A stretch of DNA of 39,253 nucleotides from Clostridia bacterium (GTDB taxonomy: Bacteria > Bacillota > Clostridia > Oscillospirales > QAMX01): positions 1-39,253 of the forward strand of contig JAFXIE010000123.1 of the NCBI GenBank assembly GCA_017533425.1. The letters are read 5' to 3'. How positions within the stretch are numbered: the first letter of the stretch is position 1; each line of letters begins with the position of its first letter. Below the pieces are notes generated by a model. The model was not told where the DNA came from and searched no databases. It saw only the letters and a program-made list of their open reading frames with translations. Of the stretch, positions 16,175 to 24,493 are shown in pieces. Position numbers and translations under genes: made by a program.

Positions 16175-16908
16175 GCCTCATCCTCCCCGCCAAGCTCCCG
16201 CAGGGCGCGGCTGACACGGTCGGAACGGTAGTGGTAGGTCTCCTTGATGTAGTCCATCAGGCTGAGACCGCGATCCTCCAGCTCCATCACAGAGGCATCC
16301 CCCACCAGCCGCCCGTGGCGCAGAAGCAGCGCCCGGCCGACAAAGTCCGAGACCTCCTCAATGAGGTGGGTGGAGAGGATGACCGTCTCGCGGGGCTCCA
16401 GAATGCCCAGCAGCACCCGGTAGAAATCCTCCCGGTTGAAAACATCGTTGCCCGCAAAGGGCTCATCCAGCAGGATGTAATCCGCCCCCTGGGAAAGCGC
16501 CATGATAACCTCAAACTGGTTCTTCTGTCCGGCGGAAAAGGTGCGCACAGGCCGATGACGCGGAAGCTCAAAGAAGTCCATCAGTCCGTTAAAGCGCTTT
16601 TCCGAGAAGGCGGGAAAGACCTCCGCATAGAAATCCCGGTGTCCCAGGGCGGTCAGATTGGGAATGAAGGAATGCTCGCAGGTGCCAAAGGAGAACTTTT
16701 CAATATTCCGGCGGGTGATGGCCTCGCCATCCAGCGTGATCTCTCCGCTGCTGGGAATGAGACCCAGAACGGATTTCATCAGGGTGGTCTTGCCGGCGCC
16801 GTTTTCTCCAAAGAGTCCGACGATCTCGCCCCGGGGCAGCTCCACCGATACGCCGCAGAGGGCGGCCTTGCCCCCGTATCTCTTTTGCAGGTTTTCGATC
16901 TTCAACAT
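16171..16908 (-). CDS. ABC transporter ATP-binding protein (YtrB-like)
   Basis: 245 residues, a single nucleotide-binding domain. Walker A GENGAGKTT (about 35-43), a signature-region segment 'TFSAGQKNQFEVIMALSQGADYILLDEP' containing FSAGQ and Walker B YILLDEPFAG, and an H-loop in 'VILSTHLIEEV' are all present. The C-terminal tail is short. With a YtrA-type regulator and two membrane proteins it resembles the ytrABCDEF-type transporters of Firmicutes, which respond to cell-wall-active compounds. Only 1 nt separates it from the preceding permease stop. A GGAG about 12 nt upstream serves the ATG. Confidence 0.92.
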   Translation of the reverse strand: MLKIENLQKRYGGKAALCGVSVELPRGEIVGLFGENGAGKTTLMKSVLGLIPSSGEITLDGEAITRRNIEKFSFGTCEHSFIPNLTALGHRDFYAEVFPAFSEKRFNGLMDFFELPRHRPVRTFSAGQKNQFEVIMALSQGADYILLDEPFAGNDVFNREDFYRVLLGILEPRETVILSTHLIEEVSDFVGRALLLRHGRLVGDASVMELEDRGLSLMDYIKETYHYRSDRVSRALRELGGEDEA

Positions 16909-16909
16909 T

Positions 16910-17434
16910 TTATATCACACTCCAGATCTTCATCCACTGTCCCGGCAGGAGGGCATCCCCCGGGGTGAAGAGCATATACATCCCAAAATACAAAAGCAGC
17001 ACCAGCATTGCCGCCGCCAGGGCAGCGAGGCCTGCCGCAACGGGCAGCACCACGCAGCGCCGGTGGTAGACCCATCGGTTGGGCAGCCGCCGCATGAGAT
17101 AATCGCTGCGGGCACCCTGCCGGTGGTAGAGGTAATGATAGATGATAAACAGCGGCATGAGCAGCGCCAGAGCCCAGAAGCAGACCAGCGCATTTGTTAC
17201 ATCCGCGCCTCCCATCAGGGCGGCAAAATCGGCCATCATCTCTCCGGGAATGCGCACGCGCCTTCCGCCCACCGTTTCATACAGCCGGGAGACGGCCAGC
17301 CCGTACCGCCACCAGAAGCTGAGGCTGCCCAGCGCCGATATGGAAAGCCCCGCAAGAAAGGTGCCGCAGAGCAGCTTCGGATCCATTCCCGGCGGAAGCA
17401 GCCCCTTAAGGCATTTCATCAGTCGTTCTTTCAT
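16910..17434 (-). CDS. ABC transporter membrane subunit (unnamed)
   Basis: 174 residues from the ATG at 17434, chosen because GAGGAGG (17447-17441) sits 6 nt upstream; the in-frame ATG at 17440 is too close to that site. Three to four membrane helices are visible: 'LLCGTFLAGLSISALGSL', 'ALVCFWALALLMPLFII' and 'AAGLAALAAAMLVLLLYFG'. The sequence matches no family I can name, but its place between another membrane protein and the ATPase makes a permease role likely. It overlaps the upstream membrane gene by 29 nt. Confidence 0.78.
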   Translation of the reverse strand: MKERLMKCLKGLLPPGMDPKLLCGTFLAGLSISALGSLSFWWRYGLAVSRLYETVGGRRVRIPGEMMADFAALMGGADVTNALVCFWALALLMPLFIIYHYLYHRQGARSDYLMRRLPNRWVYHRRCVVLPVAAGLAALAAAMLVLLLYFGMYMLFTPGDALLPGQWMKIWSVI

Positions 17435-18131
17435 CCTCATCCTCCTCTGCAAAAATACCCCACGCGGAAGAAACCGCCACCGTGCCGACAAAGACCGTGG
17501 CCAGAATATCCGCATCCAGGCTGCCTACCGGCCGTGTAAAGGAAAGCACCACGGCAAGGGCGGTAAAAATCAGCCCGATGCCAAATTTTCTCCGGCGCTG
17601 ACACCAGCCAAACTTTGCCGAAGAGATGCCCAGCGCCAGCAGGAATATCCCGTTGCGCGCCCAGACGGTCACATCCCCCATGGGCAGCAGGCTGTGCAGC
17701 AGCGGCGAGCGCCACGCGGCAAGAAATAGCGCCTGGGAAGAAAGCTCTCCCTCCGGCACAGCCGCAGCGCACAGGGCGGTCAGCACCAGCGCCTGCGAGA
17801 GCCAGAAAATGAGGTAGTACAGGGCGTTGATCCCCATCTGCCACAGGCAGATCCCCCGCTCGGAAAGGGGCAGCCGCGCCAGCGTATAGCCCTGCCGCCC
17901 GCCGCGGTCACAGCCCGCAGCGCAGAGCTGCACCGTCAGCAGGATAAAGGCCGCGCAAAGCACCCAGACGATGCCGCTCTTTTCCACAATGTCCTCCAGC
18001 CCGAGGTTTGGCTGCGCCGCCGCCCGGTCAAAGAGCAGAACCTCCGCGCAGACCGCCGCCGCAAGCACCGCCAGCGCCCGCAGGCCGCTCATGCGGATAT
18101 ACAAACCCGCCGCCGCAAAATGTTTACGCAT
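17406..18131 (-). CDS. ABC transporter membrane subunit (unnamed)
   Basis: 241 residues with about six membrane helices, e.g. 'LRALAVLAAAVCAEVLLF', 'IVWVLCAAFILLTVQLC', 'LYYLIFWLSQALVLTALC' and 'ILATVFVGTVAVSSAWGIF'. The C-terminus is acidic (EEDEDERTTDE). AGGAGG precedes the ATG. It starts 8 nt inside the regulator gene and ends 29 nt inside the next membrane gene, so all are co-translated. The family is not recognised; a permease of a YtrA-controlled exporter is the likely role. Confidence 0.78.
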   Translation of the reverse strand: MRKHFAAAGLYIRMSGLRALAVLAAAVCAEVLLFDRAAAQPNLGLEDIVEKSGIVWVLCAAFILLTVQLCAAGCDRGGRQGYTLARLPLSERGICLWQMGINALYYLIFWLSQALVLTALCAAAVPEGELSSQALFLAAWRSPLLHSLLPMGDVTVWARNGIFLLALGISSAKFGWCQRRRKFGIGLIFTALAVVLSFTRPVGSLDADILATVFVGTVAVSSAWGIFAEEDEDERTTDEMP

Positions 18132-18513
18132 CGCGCTCTCCTCCTTCCCAATACTTCACAATGAGTTCCGCCGCCTCTGCTGCCGTCATTCCAAGGCTTC
18201 TCAGCCGCTCCGCGCAGGCCCTGGCCTCCTCCTGCCGCAGCTCCCGGCGGATGCGCTCCCGGCGCTGATCATCCACGGAGATGCAGCTCTTTGCCCCCGC
18301 ATGGGAGCGAACCAGCCCCTCCTCCTCCAGCATCCGGCAGGCTCGCTGCACAGTGTTGGGGTTGACCCCCAGCAGGGCGGAAAGCACCCGCCGGGAGGGA
18401 AGCTCCTCCCCGTCGGCGATGGTTCCCGCCACAATTCCCCGCCGCACAAAGCCGAGAATCTGCATATAGATGGGCGCGCTGTCGTCCAGTACCAGATTTT
18501 CAAAGGATACCAT
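18124..18513 (-). CDS. GntR family transcriptional regulator, YtrA subfamily
   Basis: 129 residues, the short form typical of YtrA regulators. The winged helix (about 10-78) includes 'PIYMQILGFVRRGIVAGTIADGEELPSRR' (shown only as the recognised start PIYMQI and LPSRR), 'LLGVNPNTVQRACRMLEEEGLV' and a short C-terminal dimerisation helix ending 'LIVKYWEGGERD'. These regulators repress adjacent ABC transporter operons until a cell-envelope-active ligand appears. It is first in the operon and overlaps the next gene by 8 nt. A strong promoter with ACTGTAT repeats lies upstream. Confidence 0.92.
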   Translation of the reverse strand: MVSFENLVLDDSAPIYMQILGFVRRGIVAGTIADGEELPSRRVLSALLGVNPNTVQRACRMLEEEGLVRSHAGAKSCISVDDQRRERIRRELRQEEARACAERLRSLGMTAAEAAELIVKYWEGGERDA

Positions 18514-18529
18514 GGGTTTCCCTCACTTA

Positions 18530-18590
18530 AACTGTATTCATCGTTTGATACACTCTAACTGTATTATATCATTAACACAGTATTTGTCAA
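18530..18590 (-). promoter_or_regulatory. Promoter and candidate operator of the YtrA-type operon
   Basis: On the minus strand TTGACA (18590-18585), 16-nt spacer, TATAAT (18568-18563) with extended -10 TGA. ACTGT (18558-18562) and ACAGT (18577-18581) form an inverted repeat spanning the -10. A second copy of AACTGTATT lies at 18530-18538 (first copy 18557-18565). This is a plausible autoregulatory operator for the GntR protein. Confidence 0.75.
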
Positions 18591-18613
18591 GCCCTTTTTC
18601 ACATCTTTTTTCC

Positions 18614-18642
18614 TTGACTTTCTCCATGGGCTGTGGTATGCT
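18614..18642 (+). promoter_or_regulatory. Promoter of the MarR-exporter operon
   Basis: TTGACT (18614-18619), 17-nt spacer, TATGCT (18637-18642). The palindromic operator at 18650-18688 begins 8 nt downstream, so it would overlap the transcription start. Confidence 0.75.
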
Positions 18643-18649
18643 ATCCCCG

Positions 18650-18688
18650 GAATGGTTGCATACGCAACTGTCGCATATGCAACCATTC
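18650..18688. promoter_or_regulatory. Candidate MarR operator, two tandem palindromes
   Basis: GAATGGTTGCATA (18650-18662) is repeated inverted as TATGCAACCATTC (18676-18688). Within this, two 14-bp boxes lie 15 bp apart: GTTGCATACGCAAC (18655-18668) and GTCGCATATGCAAC (18670-18683). The TTGC-N4-GCAA pattern and its place at the start of transcription fit binding of two MarR dimers. Confidence 0.7.
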
Positions 18689-18722
18689 CGCATTTCATCC
18701 ATTCTCCGAGGAGGATTTGCGC

Positions 18723-19163
18723 ATGGCATCCACCTTTCACGGGGAGCTGACGGTGGTCTACCGCTGCGGCGTGCTCTATTGCGGCGAGCAGCTGGCGGAC
18801 ATCGGCCTTTCCAACTGGCAGCATACCTATATTCTGCATATCTGCAAAAATCCCGGCATCACCCAGGAGGGTCTCACCCGCCTGCTCTATGTCAACAAAA
18901 GCACCGTCGCCCGGCAGCTTGTGGCGCTGGAGAACGCCGGCTTTATCCGCCGGGAGCCCTCGGAGAGCGACGCCCGCGCCCTCTGCATCTATCCCACAGA
19001 GAAGGCCGAGGCCGCCCTGCCCCAGGTTCGCGCCGCCCTTTCCCGCTGGCGCGAATATCTCACCGAGGATTTCACCCCCGAGGAGCGGGAGATTCTCTCC
19101 TCCATGATGAAGCGCATGCGCGCCCGGGCCACCGCCTATGCGGAAGGGGAGGTGCAGCCGTGA
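18723..19163 (+). CDS. MarR family transcriptional regulator
   Basis: 146 residues from the ATG at 18723, with GAGGAGG 8 nt upstream. The winged helix spans about residues 30-100, with 'QEGLTRLLYVNKSTVARQLVALENAGFIRREPSESDARALCIYPTEK' recognisable by its NKSTV recognition helix and the SDAR wing. It is divergent from the YtrA-type operon and overlaps the first ABC exporter gene by 4 nt (GTGA). Such MarR proteins repress drug-exporter operons and themselves; the tandem palindrome upstream fits autoregulation. Confidence 0.93.
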   Translation: MASTFHGELTVVYRCGVLYCGEQLADIGLSNWQHTYILHICKNPGITQEGLTRLLYVNKSTVARQLVALENAGFIRREPSESDARALCIYPTEKAEAALPQVRAALSRWREYLTEDFTPEEREILSSMMKRMRARATAYAEGEVQP

Positions 19164-20884
19164 AATGCTTCCTGCGCTATGTGCGCCCCTCCACGCTGAT
19201 GATCTGCATCGGCCTCTTTATCAAATTTATTGCCACCATCTGCGACCTTGTCATCCCCTCCGTGCTCGCCACCCTCATTGACGATGTCGCTCCCACCGGA
19301 GACACCGCCGCCGTCTGGCGCTGGGGTCTTCTCATGCTGGGCGTGACGGTGCTGGCCGTCATCACCAACATCTCCGCAAACTTCATGGCCGCCCACACCG
19401 CCGGCCGCATCACCCGCGCCCTCCGCCGGGATCTCTTTGCCAAGATCTCCACCCTCTCCGCCCGCCGGATCGACGCCTTCACCGTCCCCTCTCTCATCTC
19501 CCGCATGACCTCGGACACCTACAACGTCAGCCAGATGGCCGCCAAGCTGCAGCGCATCGGCTTCCGCGCCCCGGTCATCCTCATCGGCGGCATCATCGTC
19601 ACCCTCTTTCTGGATCCCGTGCTGACGCTGATGCTGCTGGCCTGCCTGCCAGCCATCGCCATCATCGTCTTTCTCGTCACGAAATACGGCATCCCCATGT
19701 ACACCCGCGTGCAGGACACCGTGGATCGGCTGGTGCGCTGCGTGCAGGAAAATCTGACGGGCGTGCGCGTCATCAAGGCCCTCTCCCGGACGGAGCATGA
19801 GCGCGCCCGCTTCCGCAATATCAATGAAGACCTCGCCGGAAAGGAGCAGACCGCCGGCCTCATCATGAATGCCTCCAGCCCGGCCACCACCCTCATCCTG
19901 AACCTCGGTCTCTGCCTCATTGTCATCGTCGGTGCAAATCGCGTCCACGGCGGCATGACCGAGCCCGGCACCGTCATCGCCTTCCTTTCCTATTTCACCA
20001 TGATTCTCAACGGCATGATCGGCATCACCAACGTCTTTGCCTTTACCTCCAAGGGCATCGCCTCCGCAAACCGCATCTCCGAGGTGCTGGACTGCCCGGA
20101 GGATATGCTCACCCTTCCCCGCGAGGCACGGCAGGGCAGCGCCCACATCGCCTTTGAGGATGTTACCTTCTCCTATTCCCGCACGGAGACCCGCGAATCG
20201 GACAATATCAACTGCCTTTCCTTCCGTCTTGCCCGGGGCGAGACCCTCGGCATCATCGGCACCACCGGCTCGGGAAAATCCACCCTCATCTCCCTGCTTT
20301 TGCGGCTCTACGATCCCGATCAGGGCACCATCCGCATCGACGGCGAGGATATCCGCACCCTTCCCGCCGATGAGCTCCGCCCGAAGTTCGGCATGGTCTT
20401 CCAGAACGACTTTATTCTCGCCGACACCCTGCGGGAAAATGTCGCCTTCGGCCGCGACATTCCCGATGCGCGCATTCTGCAGGCTCTGCAGGACGCCCAG
20501 GCCACCGAGTTTGTCTCCCAGCTTGCCGACGGGCTGGATCACATGCTCACCGCCGGCGGCACCAACGTCAGCGGCGGCCAGCGCCAGCGCATTTTGCTGG
20601 CCCGCGCCCTGGCTGCCCGCCCGGAGATCCTCATTCTGGACGATTCCTCCTCCGCGCTGGATTATAAGACCGATGCAAACCTGCGCCGCGCCCTTTTTGA
20701 GAATTACCGCGAATCCACCAAGATCATCGTGGCCCAGCGGGTCAGCTCCATCATGCACGCCGATCTCATCCTCGTGATGGATGACGGCGAGGTCATCGCC
20801 CGCGGCAGGCATGAGGAGCTCATGGTTACCTCGGATGAATATCGCAACATTGCAGAAACCCAGCTGGGAGGTGAGGACAAATGA
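19160..20884 (+). CDS. ABC exporter half-transporter, degenerate-site subunit (BmrC/TM287-like)
   Basis: 574 residues from a GTG at 19160, with GGGGAGG upstream and a 4-nt overlap with marR. Six membrane helices (about 10-310) precede the nucleotide-binding domain. Walker A is GTTGSGKST (about 367), the signature is the canonical VSGGQRQR (about 470), Walker B is ILILDDSSSALD with Asp in place of the catalytic Glu, and the H-loop reads VAQRVSS with Gln for His (about 524). Those two changes mark the degenerate half of heterodimeric exporters such as BmrCD and TM287/288. Its partner is the next gene, overlapping by 4 nt. Confidence 0.93.
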   Translation: MKCFLRYVRPSTLMICIGLFIKFIATICDLVIPSVLATLIDDVAPTGDTAAVWRWGLLMLGVTVLAVITNISANFMAAHTAGRITRALRRDLFAKISTLSARRIDAFTVPSLISRMTSDTYNVSQMAAKLQRIGFRAPVILIGGIIVTLFLDPVLTLMLLACLPAIAIIVFLVTKYGIPMYTRVQDTVDRLVRCVQENLTGVRVIKALSRTEHERARFRNINEDLAGKEQTAGLIMNASSPATTLILNLGLCLIVIVGANRVHGGMTEPGTVIAFLSYFTMILNGMIGITNVFAFTSKGIASANRISEVLDCPEDMLTLPREARQGSAHIAFEDVTFSYSRTETRESDNINCLSFRLARGETLGIIGTTGSGKSTLISLLLRLYDPDQGTIRIDGEDIRTLPADELRPKFGMVFQNDFILADTLRENVAFGRDIPDARILQALQDAQATEFVSQLADGLDHMLTAGGTNVSGGQRQRILLARALAARPEILILDDSSSALDYKTDANLRRALFENYRESTKIIVAQRVSSIMHADLILVMDDGEVIARGRHEELMVTSDEYRNIAETQLGGEDK

Positions 20885-22727
20885 GAGCAAACCTTCCCGG
20901 AACCCCGAAGAACAACTATGCCGCCGCCGAAACCAGCGGAGACAAGCGCAAGCTCTCCAATGCCCCCGTGGAGAAAAAGCGCATCCTCCGCCGCCTCTGG
21001 AGCTATCTCTACCGCTACAAGCTGCTGCTGGTGCTGGCCTTCCTGCTGGTGATTGCCTCCGAGCTGCTGGCCCTTTGGGGACCCAATCTCTCCGGCAAGG
21101 CCATTGATGCCTTCGGCATCGGCCCCGGCCAGTGCGATTTCCCCGTGGTCATCCGCTATGTGCTGCAGATGGTGGTTTTCTATGTGTCCTCCGCCATTCT
21201 TGCCTATCTTCTCTCCATCGTGATGATCTTCCTCTCCCGCCGCATCGTCACCGCCATGCGCCGGGATGTCTTCCAGCGGCTTTCCGAGCTGCCGGTCTCC
21301 TATTTCGACCGGCGGCAGACGGGGGATATCATCTCCGTCATTTCCTACGATATCGACACCGTCAACGCCACCCTCTCCACAGATGTGGTCACCATCATGA
21401 AAAGCTCCATCACCGTCATCGGCGCCTTTGTCATGATGTTCTCCATCTCGCCGAAGCTGGTCATCGTGGTGCTGCTTACCACCCCCCTCTCCATGCTGAC
21501 CACCCGCTTCATCACAAAGAAGGTTCGTCCCCTCTTCCGCCGCCGCTCGGCAAAGCTCGGCGAGCTCAACGGCTTTGTGGAGGAAATGACCGGCGGTCAG
21601 AAGACCATCAAGGCCTACCGCCGGGAGGAGGTCATCCTCAACCGGTTTGATAAGAAAAACGAGGCGGCCATCTCCTCCTTCATCAAGGCGGAATGCTTCG
21701 GCACCGTCACCGGCCCCTCCATGAATTTCATCAACAACCTCTCCCTTTCCCTCGTCAGCCTCTTTGGCGCCCTGCTTTATATCTCCGGCGGCATCAGCCT
21801 TGGCAGCATCTCCTCCTTTGTGCTCTATTCCCGCAAATTTGCAGGCCCCATCAACGAATTTGCCAACGTCATCTCCGAGCTGCAGTCGGCCTTTGCCGCC
21901 GCAGAGCGTGTCTTCCGCCTGATTGATGAGGAGCCGGAGCCCCCCGATGCCCCCGATGCCGAGGTGCTTTGCGATCCCCGGGGCGAGGTGGTCTTTGACC
22001 ACGTCCGCTTTGGCTACACCGAGGATAAAACCATCCTCGGCGACTTCTCCCTCCGGGCAGAGCCCGGCAAGCTGGTGGCCATTGTCGGCCCACCGGCGCC
22101 GGAAAGACCACCGTCATCAACCTCTTGATGCGCTTCTATGATGTCAATTCCGGCTCCATCTCCATCGACGGCAAAAATATCACCTCCCTGACCCGGGAAA
22201 GCCTGCGTTCCGCCTTCACCATGGTGCTGCAGGATACCTGGCTCTTCCACGGCACCATCCTCGAAAACATCGCCTACGGCCGTCCCGGCGCCACCCGGGA
22301 GGAGATTATCGCCGCCGCCAAGGCCGCGAAGATCCATTCCTTCATCTCCCACCTGCCCCAGGGCTACGACACCGTCCTGAAGGACAACGCCATCAACATC
22401 TCCAAGGGACAAAAGCAGCTTTTGACCATCGCCCGCGCCATGCTTTCCGATTCCCGCATGCTCATCCTCGACGAGGCCACCTCCAACGTCGATACCCGCA
22501 CGGAGCAGCGCATTTCCGAGGCCATGCAGAATCTGATGCGCGGCCGCACCTGCTTTGTCATCGCCCACCGTCTCTCCACCATCCGCAACGCCGACACCAT
22601 CCTTGTCATTGCCGACGGCGATGTGGTGGAGCAGGGCACCCACGAGGAGCTGATGCGCAAGCGCGGCCGCTACCATGAGCTCTATATTTCCCAGTTTGAA
22701 TCCTTCGGCACCGAAGATAACGAATAA
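20881..22727 (+). pseudogene. ABC exporter half-transporter, catalytic partner, frameshifted in Walker A
   Basis: A full-length gene of about 615 residues split by one missing base. The first frame runs 20881-22128: a hydrophilic N-terminus, six membrane helices and the start of the nucleotide-binding domain up to 'KLVAIVGP'. It then shifts. Reading on in the other frame restores TGAGKTT and the rest of the domain to 22727. Adding one C to CCC at 22089-22091 gives GPTGAGKTT. Downstream, the signature is the non-canonical ISKGQKQ, Walker B is [11 protein letters not shown] with the catalytic Glu, and the H-loop IAHRLST is normal, so this would be the ATP-hydrolysing partner of the preceding subunit. 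The rest of the gene is undamaged. The defect is either a recent mutation or a sequencing error in a C-run. Confidence 0.85.
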
Positions 22728-22742
22728 AGGAGAGTTTTCACC

Positions 22743-23141
22743 ATGAACAAGATCATTCCGAACATCGGCATCCACCACATCGCCCTGCGCGCCTCCAACT
22801 TCAACCGTTCCCTGAAGTTCTACAAAGCCCTCGGCATGACCGTCAAGGCCGAATGGTTAGGAGCTGCCGGAAACATCGCCCTCATCGACATCGGCAACGG
22901 CATCTGCATCGAGCTCTTCGGCGGCGGAGATGAATACATCCCCGAGGGGCATTTCTCCCACCTCGCCATTGCCACCAGCGACGTGGACGCCGCCTTTGCC
23001 GCAGCCCTCGCCGCCGGCGCAAAGCCCACCCGTGAGCCCTGCGATATGGTTCTGCCCGCAAATCCTCCCATGCCCGTGCGTCTCTGCTTCGTGGAGGGGC
23101 CCGACGGCGAAAGCCTGGAGTTTTTCTGCCCCAAAAAATAG
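22743..23141 (+). CDS. VOC family (glyoxalase/bleomycin-resistance-like) protein
   Basis: 132 residues, one vicinal-oxygen-chelate unit made of two beta-alpha-beta-beta-beta modules. Likely metal ligands are His in 'IHHIALR' near the N-terminus, Glu in 'CIELFGG', His in 'SHLAIAT' and Glu in 'GESLEFF'. This sits between lactoylglutathione lyase-like and antibiotic-binding VOC proteins and cannot be assigned further. It follows the ABC exporter by 15 nt with AGGAGA, so it belongs to the MarR-controlled operon, which suggests detoxification. Confidence 0.88.
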   Translation: MNKIIPNIGIHHIALRASNFNRSLKFYKALGMTVKAEWLGAAGNIALIDIGNGICIELFGGGDEYIPEGHFSHLAIATSDVDAAFAAALAAGAKPTREPCDMVLPANPPMPVRLCFVEGPDGESLEFFCPKK

Positions 23142-23156
23142 TTTTTTCATAACCGC

Positions 23157-23203
23157 TTTACAAACCGGGCAAAATAGTGTATAATCATTATCAAGAATGA
23201 TTA
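23157..23203 (+). promoter_or_regulatory. Promoter with Fur/PerR-like palindrome for hrb-rbr
   Basis: TTTACA (23157-23162), 17-nt spacer, TATAAT (23180-23185). Overlapping the -10 is an inverted repeat TAATCATT (23182-23189) and AATGATTA (23196-23203). The stretch ATAATCATTATC (23181-23192) equals the right half of the classical Fur box. A PerR- or Fur-type repressor would block this promoter. Confidence 0.65.
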
Positions 23204-23221
23204 CTGTTTAAGAGGTGTCCT

Positions 23222-23833
23222 ATGGCCAGCGCCTATCACAGCATTACCTACGGTCTTTTTCTGCTCGCCGCCTCTGCCGGCGGACGGCACAATGCCTGCA
23301 TCATCAATACCGCCCAGCAGGTATCCTCCTCTCCGGCCACCGTGAGCATCACCGTGAGCAAGCAAAACCTCACCCATGATTTTATCCTTGCCTCCGGCCG
23401 CTTTTCCCTCTCCGTGCTGACGGAGGATGCGCCCTTTGCCCTCTTCCAGCACTTTGGCATGCAGTCCGGCCGGGATGGTGACAAGTTTTCCGGCTTTCCG
23501 GATGCCGTCGGCACCGGGGACGGGCTTTTGCGCCTGACAAAATATGCCAACGCCTATTTTACCTGCACCGTTACCGGCAGCTACGATGCAGGAACGCACA
23601 CGGTCTTTTTCGCAGCAGTGGACGAGGCCGTCTGTCTCGCCCCCGGCAGGAGCGTAAGCTACGGATACTATCAGAAGCACATCAAGGCCGCACAGCCGCC
23701 GGCCACATCCGGCTGGCGCTGCACCGTCTGCGGCCATCTTTACCCCGAGGATTCCCTCCCGGCCGATTACATCTGTCCCATCTGCAAGCATGGGGCAACA
23801 GATTTCGTCCGGGTCAAATCATCAAATTCATAA
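23222..23833 (+). CDS. hrb: Flavin reductase-rubredoxin fusion (high molecular weight rubredoxin)
   Basis: 203 residues. Residues of about 1-155 are a flavin-reductase-like FMN-binding domain ('[23 protein letters not shown]', recognised by the INTAQQV...P pattern, and '[12 protein letters not shown]'). Residues of about 160-200 are a rubredoxin with CTVCG and CPICKHG iron ligands. This matches high molecular weight rubredoxin, which passes electrons from NAD(P)H-linked donors to rubrerythrins and flavodiiron proteins in anaerobes. The ATG at 23222 has GAGGTG upstream. The rubrerythrin gene follows by 13 nt, supporting a joint peroxide/oxygen-reduction system. Confidence 0.93.
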   Translation: MASAYHSITYGLFLLAASAGGRHNACIINTAQQVSSSPATVSITVSKQNLTHDFILASGRFSLSVLTEDAPFALFQHFGMQSGRDGDKFSGFPDAVGTGDGLLRLTKYANAYFTCTVTGSYDAGTHTVFFAAVDEAVCLAPGRSVSYGYYQKHIKAAQPPATSGWRCTVCGHLYPEDSLPADYICPICKHGATDFVRVKSSNS

Positions 23834-23846
23834 GGAGATAACAGCT

Positions 23847-24386
23847 ATGGAACTCAAAGGATCCCGCACCGAAGCCAACCTCATGGCCGCCTTTGCCGGC
23901 GAATCCCAGGCCCGCAACAAGTATACCTACTATGCCTCCAAGGCAAAGAAGGACGGCTACGAGCAGATTGCCGCCATCTTCACCGAGACTGCCGATAACG
24001 AAAAGGAGCACGCCAAGCTCTGGTTTAAGCTGCTCCATGGCGGTTCCATCGCCGACACCCCCGTAAACCTTGCCGACGCTGCCGCCGGCGAGAACTATGA
24101 GTGGACGGAAATGTATGCCGAGTTTGCCCGCGTGGCCCGCGAGGAGGGCTTCCTTGACATCGCCCGCCAGTTTGAGGGCGTTGCAAAGATCGAGAAGGAG
24201 CACGAGGAGCGCTACCGCAAGCTGCTGGCAAACATCGAGCAGGGCATCGTCTTCTCCCGCGACGGCGACGTCGTCTGGACCTGCGCAAACTGCGGCCATA
24301 TCCACATCGGAAAGAACGCCCCCAAGCTTTGCCCCGTCTGCGCCCATCCCCAGGCCTATTTCAAGATCCGCGAAACCAATTATTAA
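23847..24386 (+). CDS. rbr: Rubrerythrin
   Basis: 179 residues from the ATG at 23847, chosen because TAAGGAG is 8 nt upstream and the protein begins with the family's start '[20 protein letters not shown]'. The diiron ferritin-like domain (about 1-140) has the ligand glutamates in '[15 protein letters not shown]', 'DNEKEH', 'FARVAREEG' and 'IEKEHEERY'. The C-terminal rubredoxin domain has CANCGH and CPVCAHP. It reduces hydrogen peroxide in anaerobes, drawing electrons from rubredoxin, which the adjacent fusion protein supplies. A terminator follows. Confidence 0.97.
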   Translation: MELKGSRTEANLMAAFAGESQARNKYTYYASKAKKDGYEQIAAIFTETADNEKEHAKLWFKLLHGGSIADTPVNLADAAAGENYEWTEMYAEFARVAREEGFLDIARQFEGVAKIEKEHEERYRKLLANIEQGIVFSRDGDVVWTCANCGHIHIGKNAPKLCPVCAHPQAYFKIRETNY

Positions 24387-24409
24387 GTCCCTCTCCCCCA
24401 AAAAAACTG

Positions 24410-24440
24410 CCCCGCGCTTTCCATAAGCGCGGGGATTTTT
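24410..24440 (+). terminator. Intrinsic terminator after rubrerythrin
   Basis: CCCCGCGC (24410-24417) pairs with GCGCGGGG (24427-24434), followed by ATTTTT (24435-24440) and more T-rich sequence. Confidence 0.88.
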
Positions 24441-24482
24441 CTTATTTTTTCCTTACCTCTTCATTTTTTCTCTTTTTTGTGA

Positions 24483-24488
24483 TACAAT
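24483..24488 (+). promoter_or_regulatory. Extended -10 promoter of the structured leader
   Basis: TACAAT (24483-24488) with an upstream TG (24480-24481) makes an extended -10; the -35 region (about 24460-24465, TTCATT) is weak. The expected start, about 24494-24496, coincides with the first base of the first long stem of the leader. Confidence 0.6.
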
Positions 24489-24493
24489 ATAGC

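Noticed and set aside
22089-22091. Programmed frameshift in the ABC exporter gene
   Set aside because: No slippery heptamer or stimulatory structure is evident and the site is inside Walker A; mutation or sequencing error is simpler.
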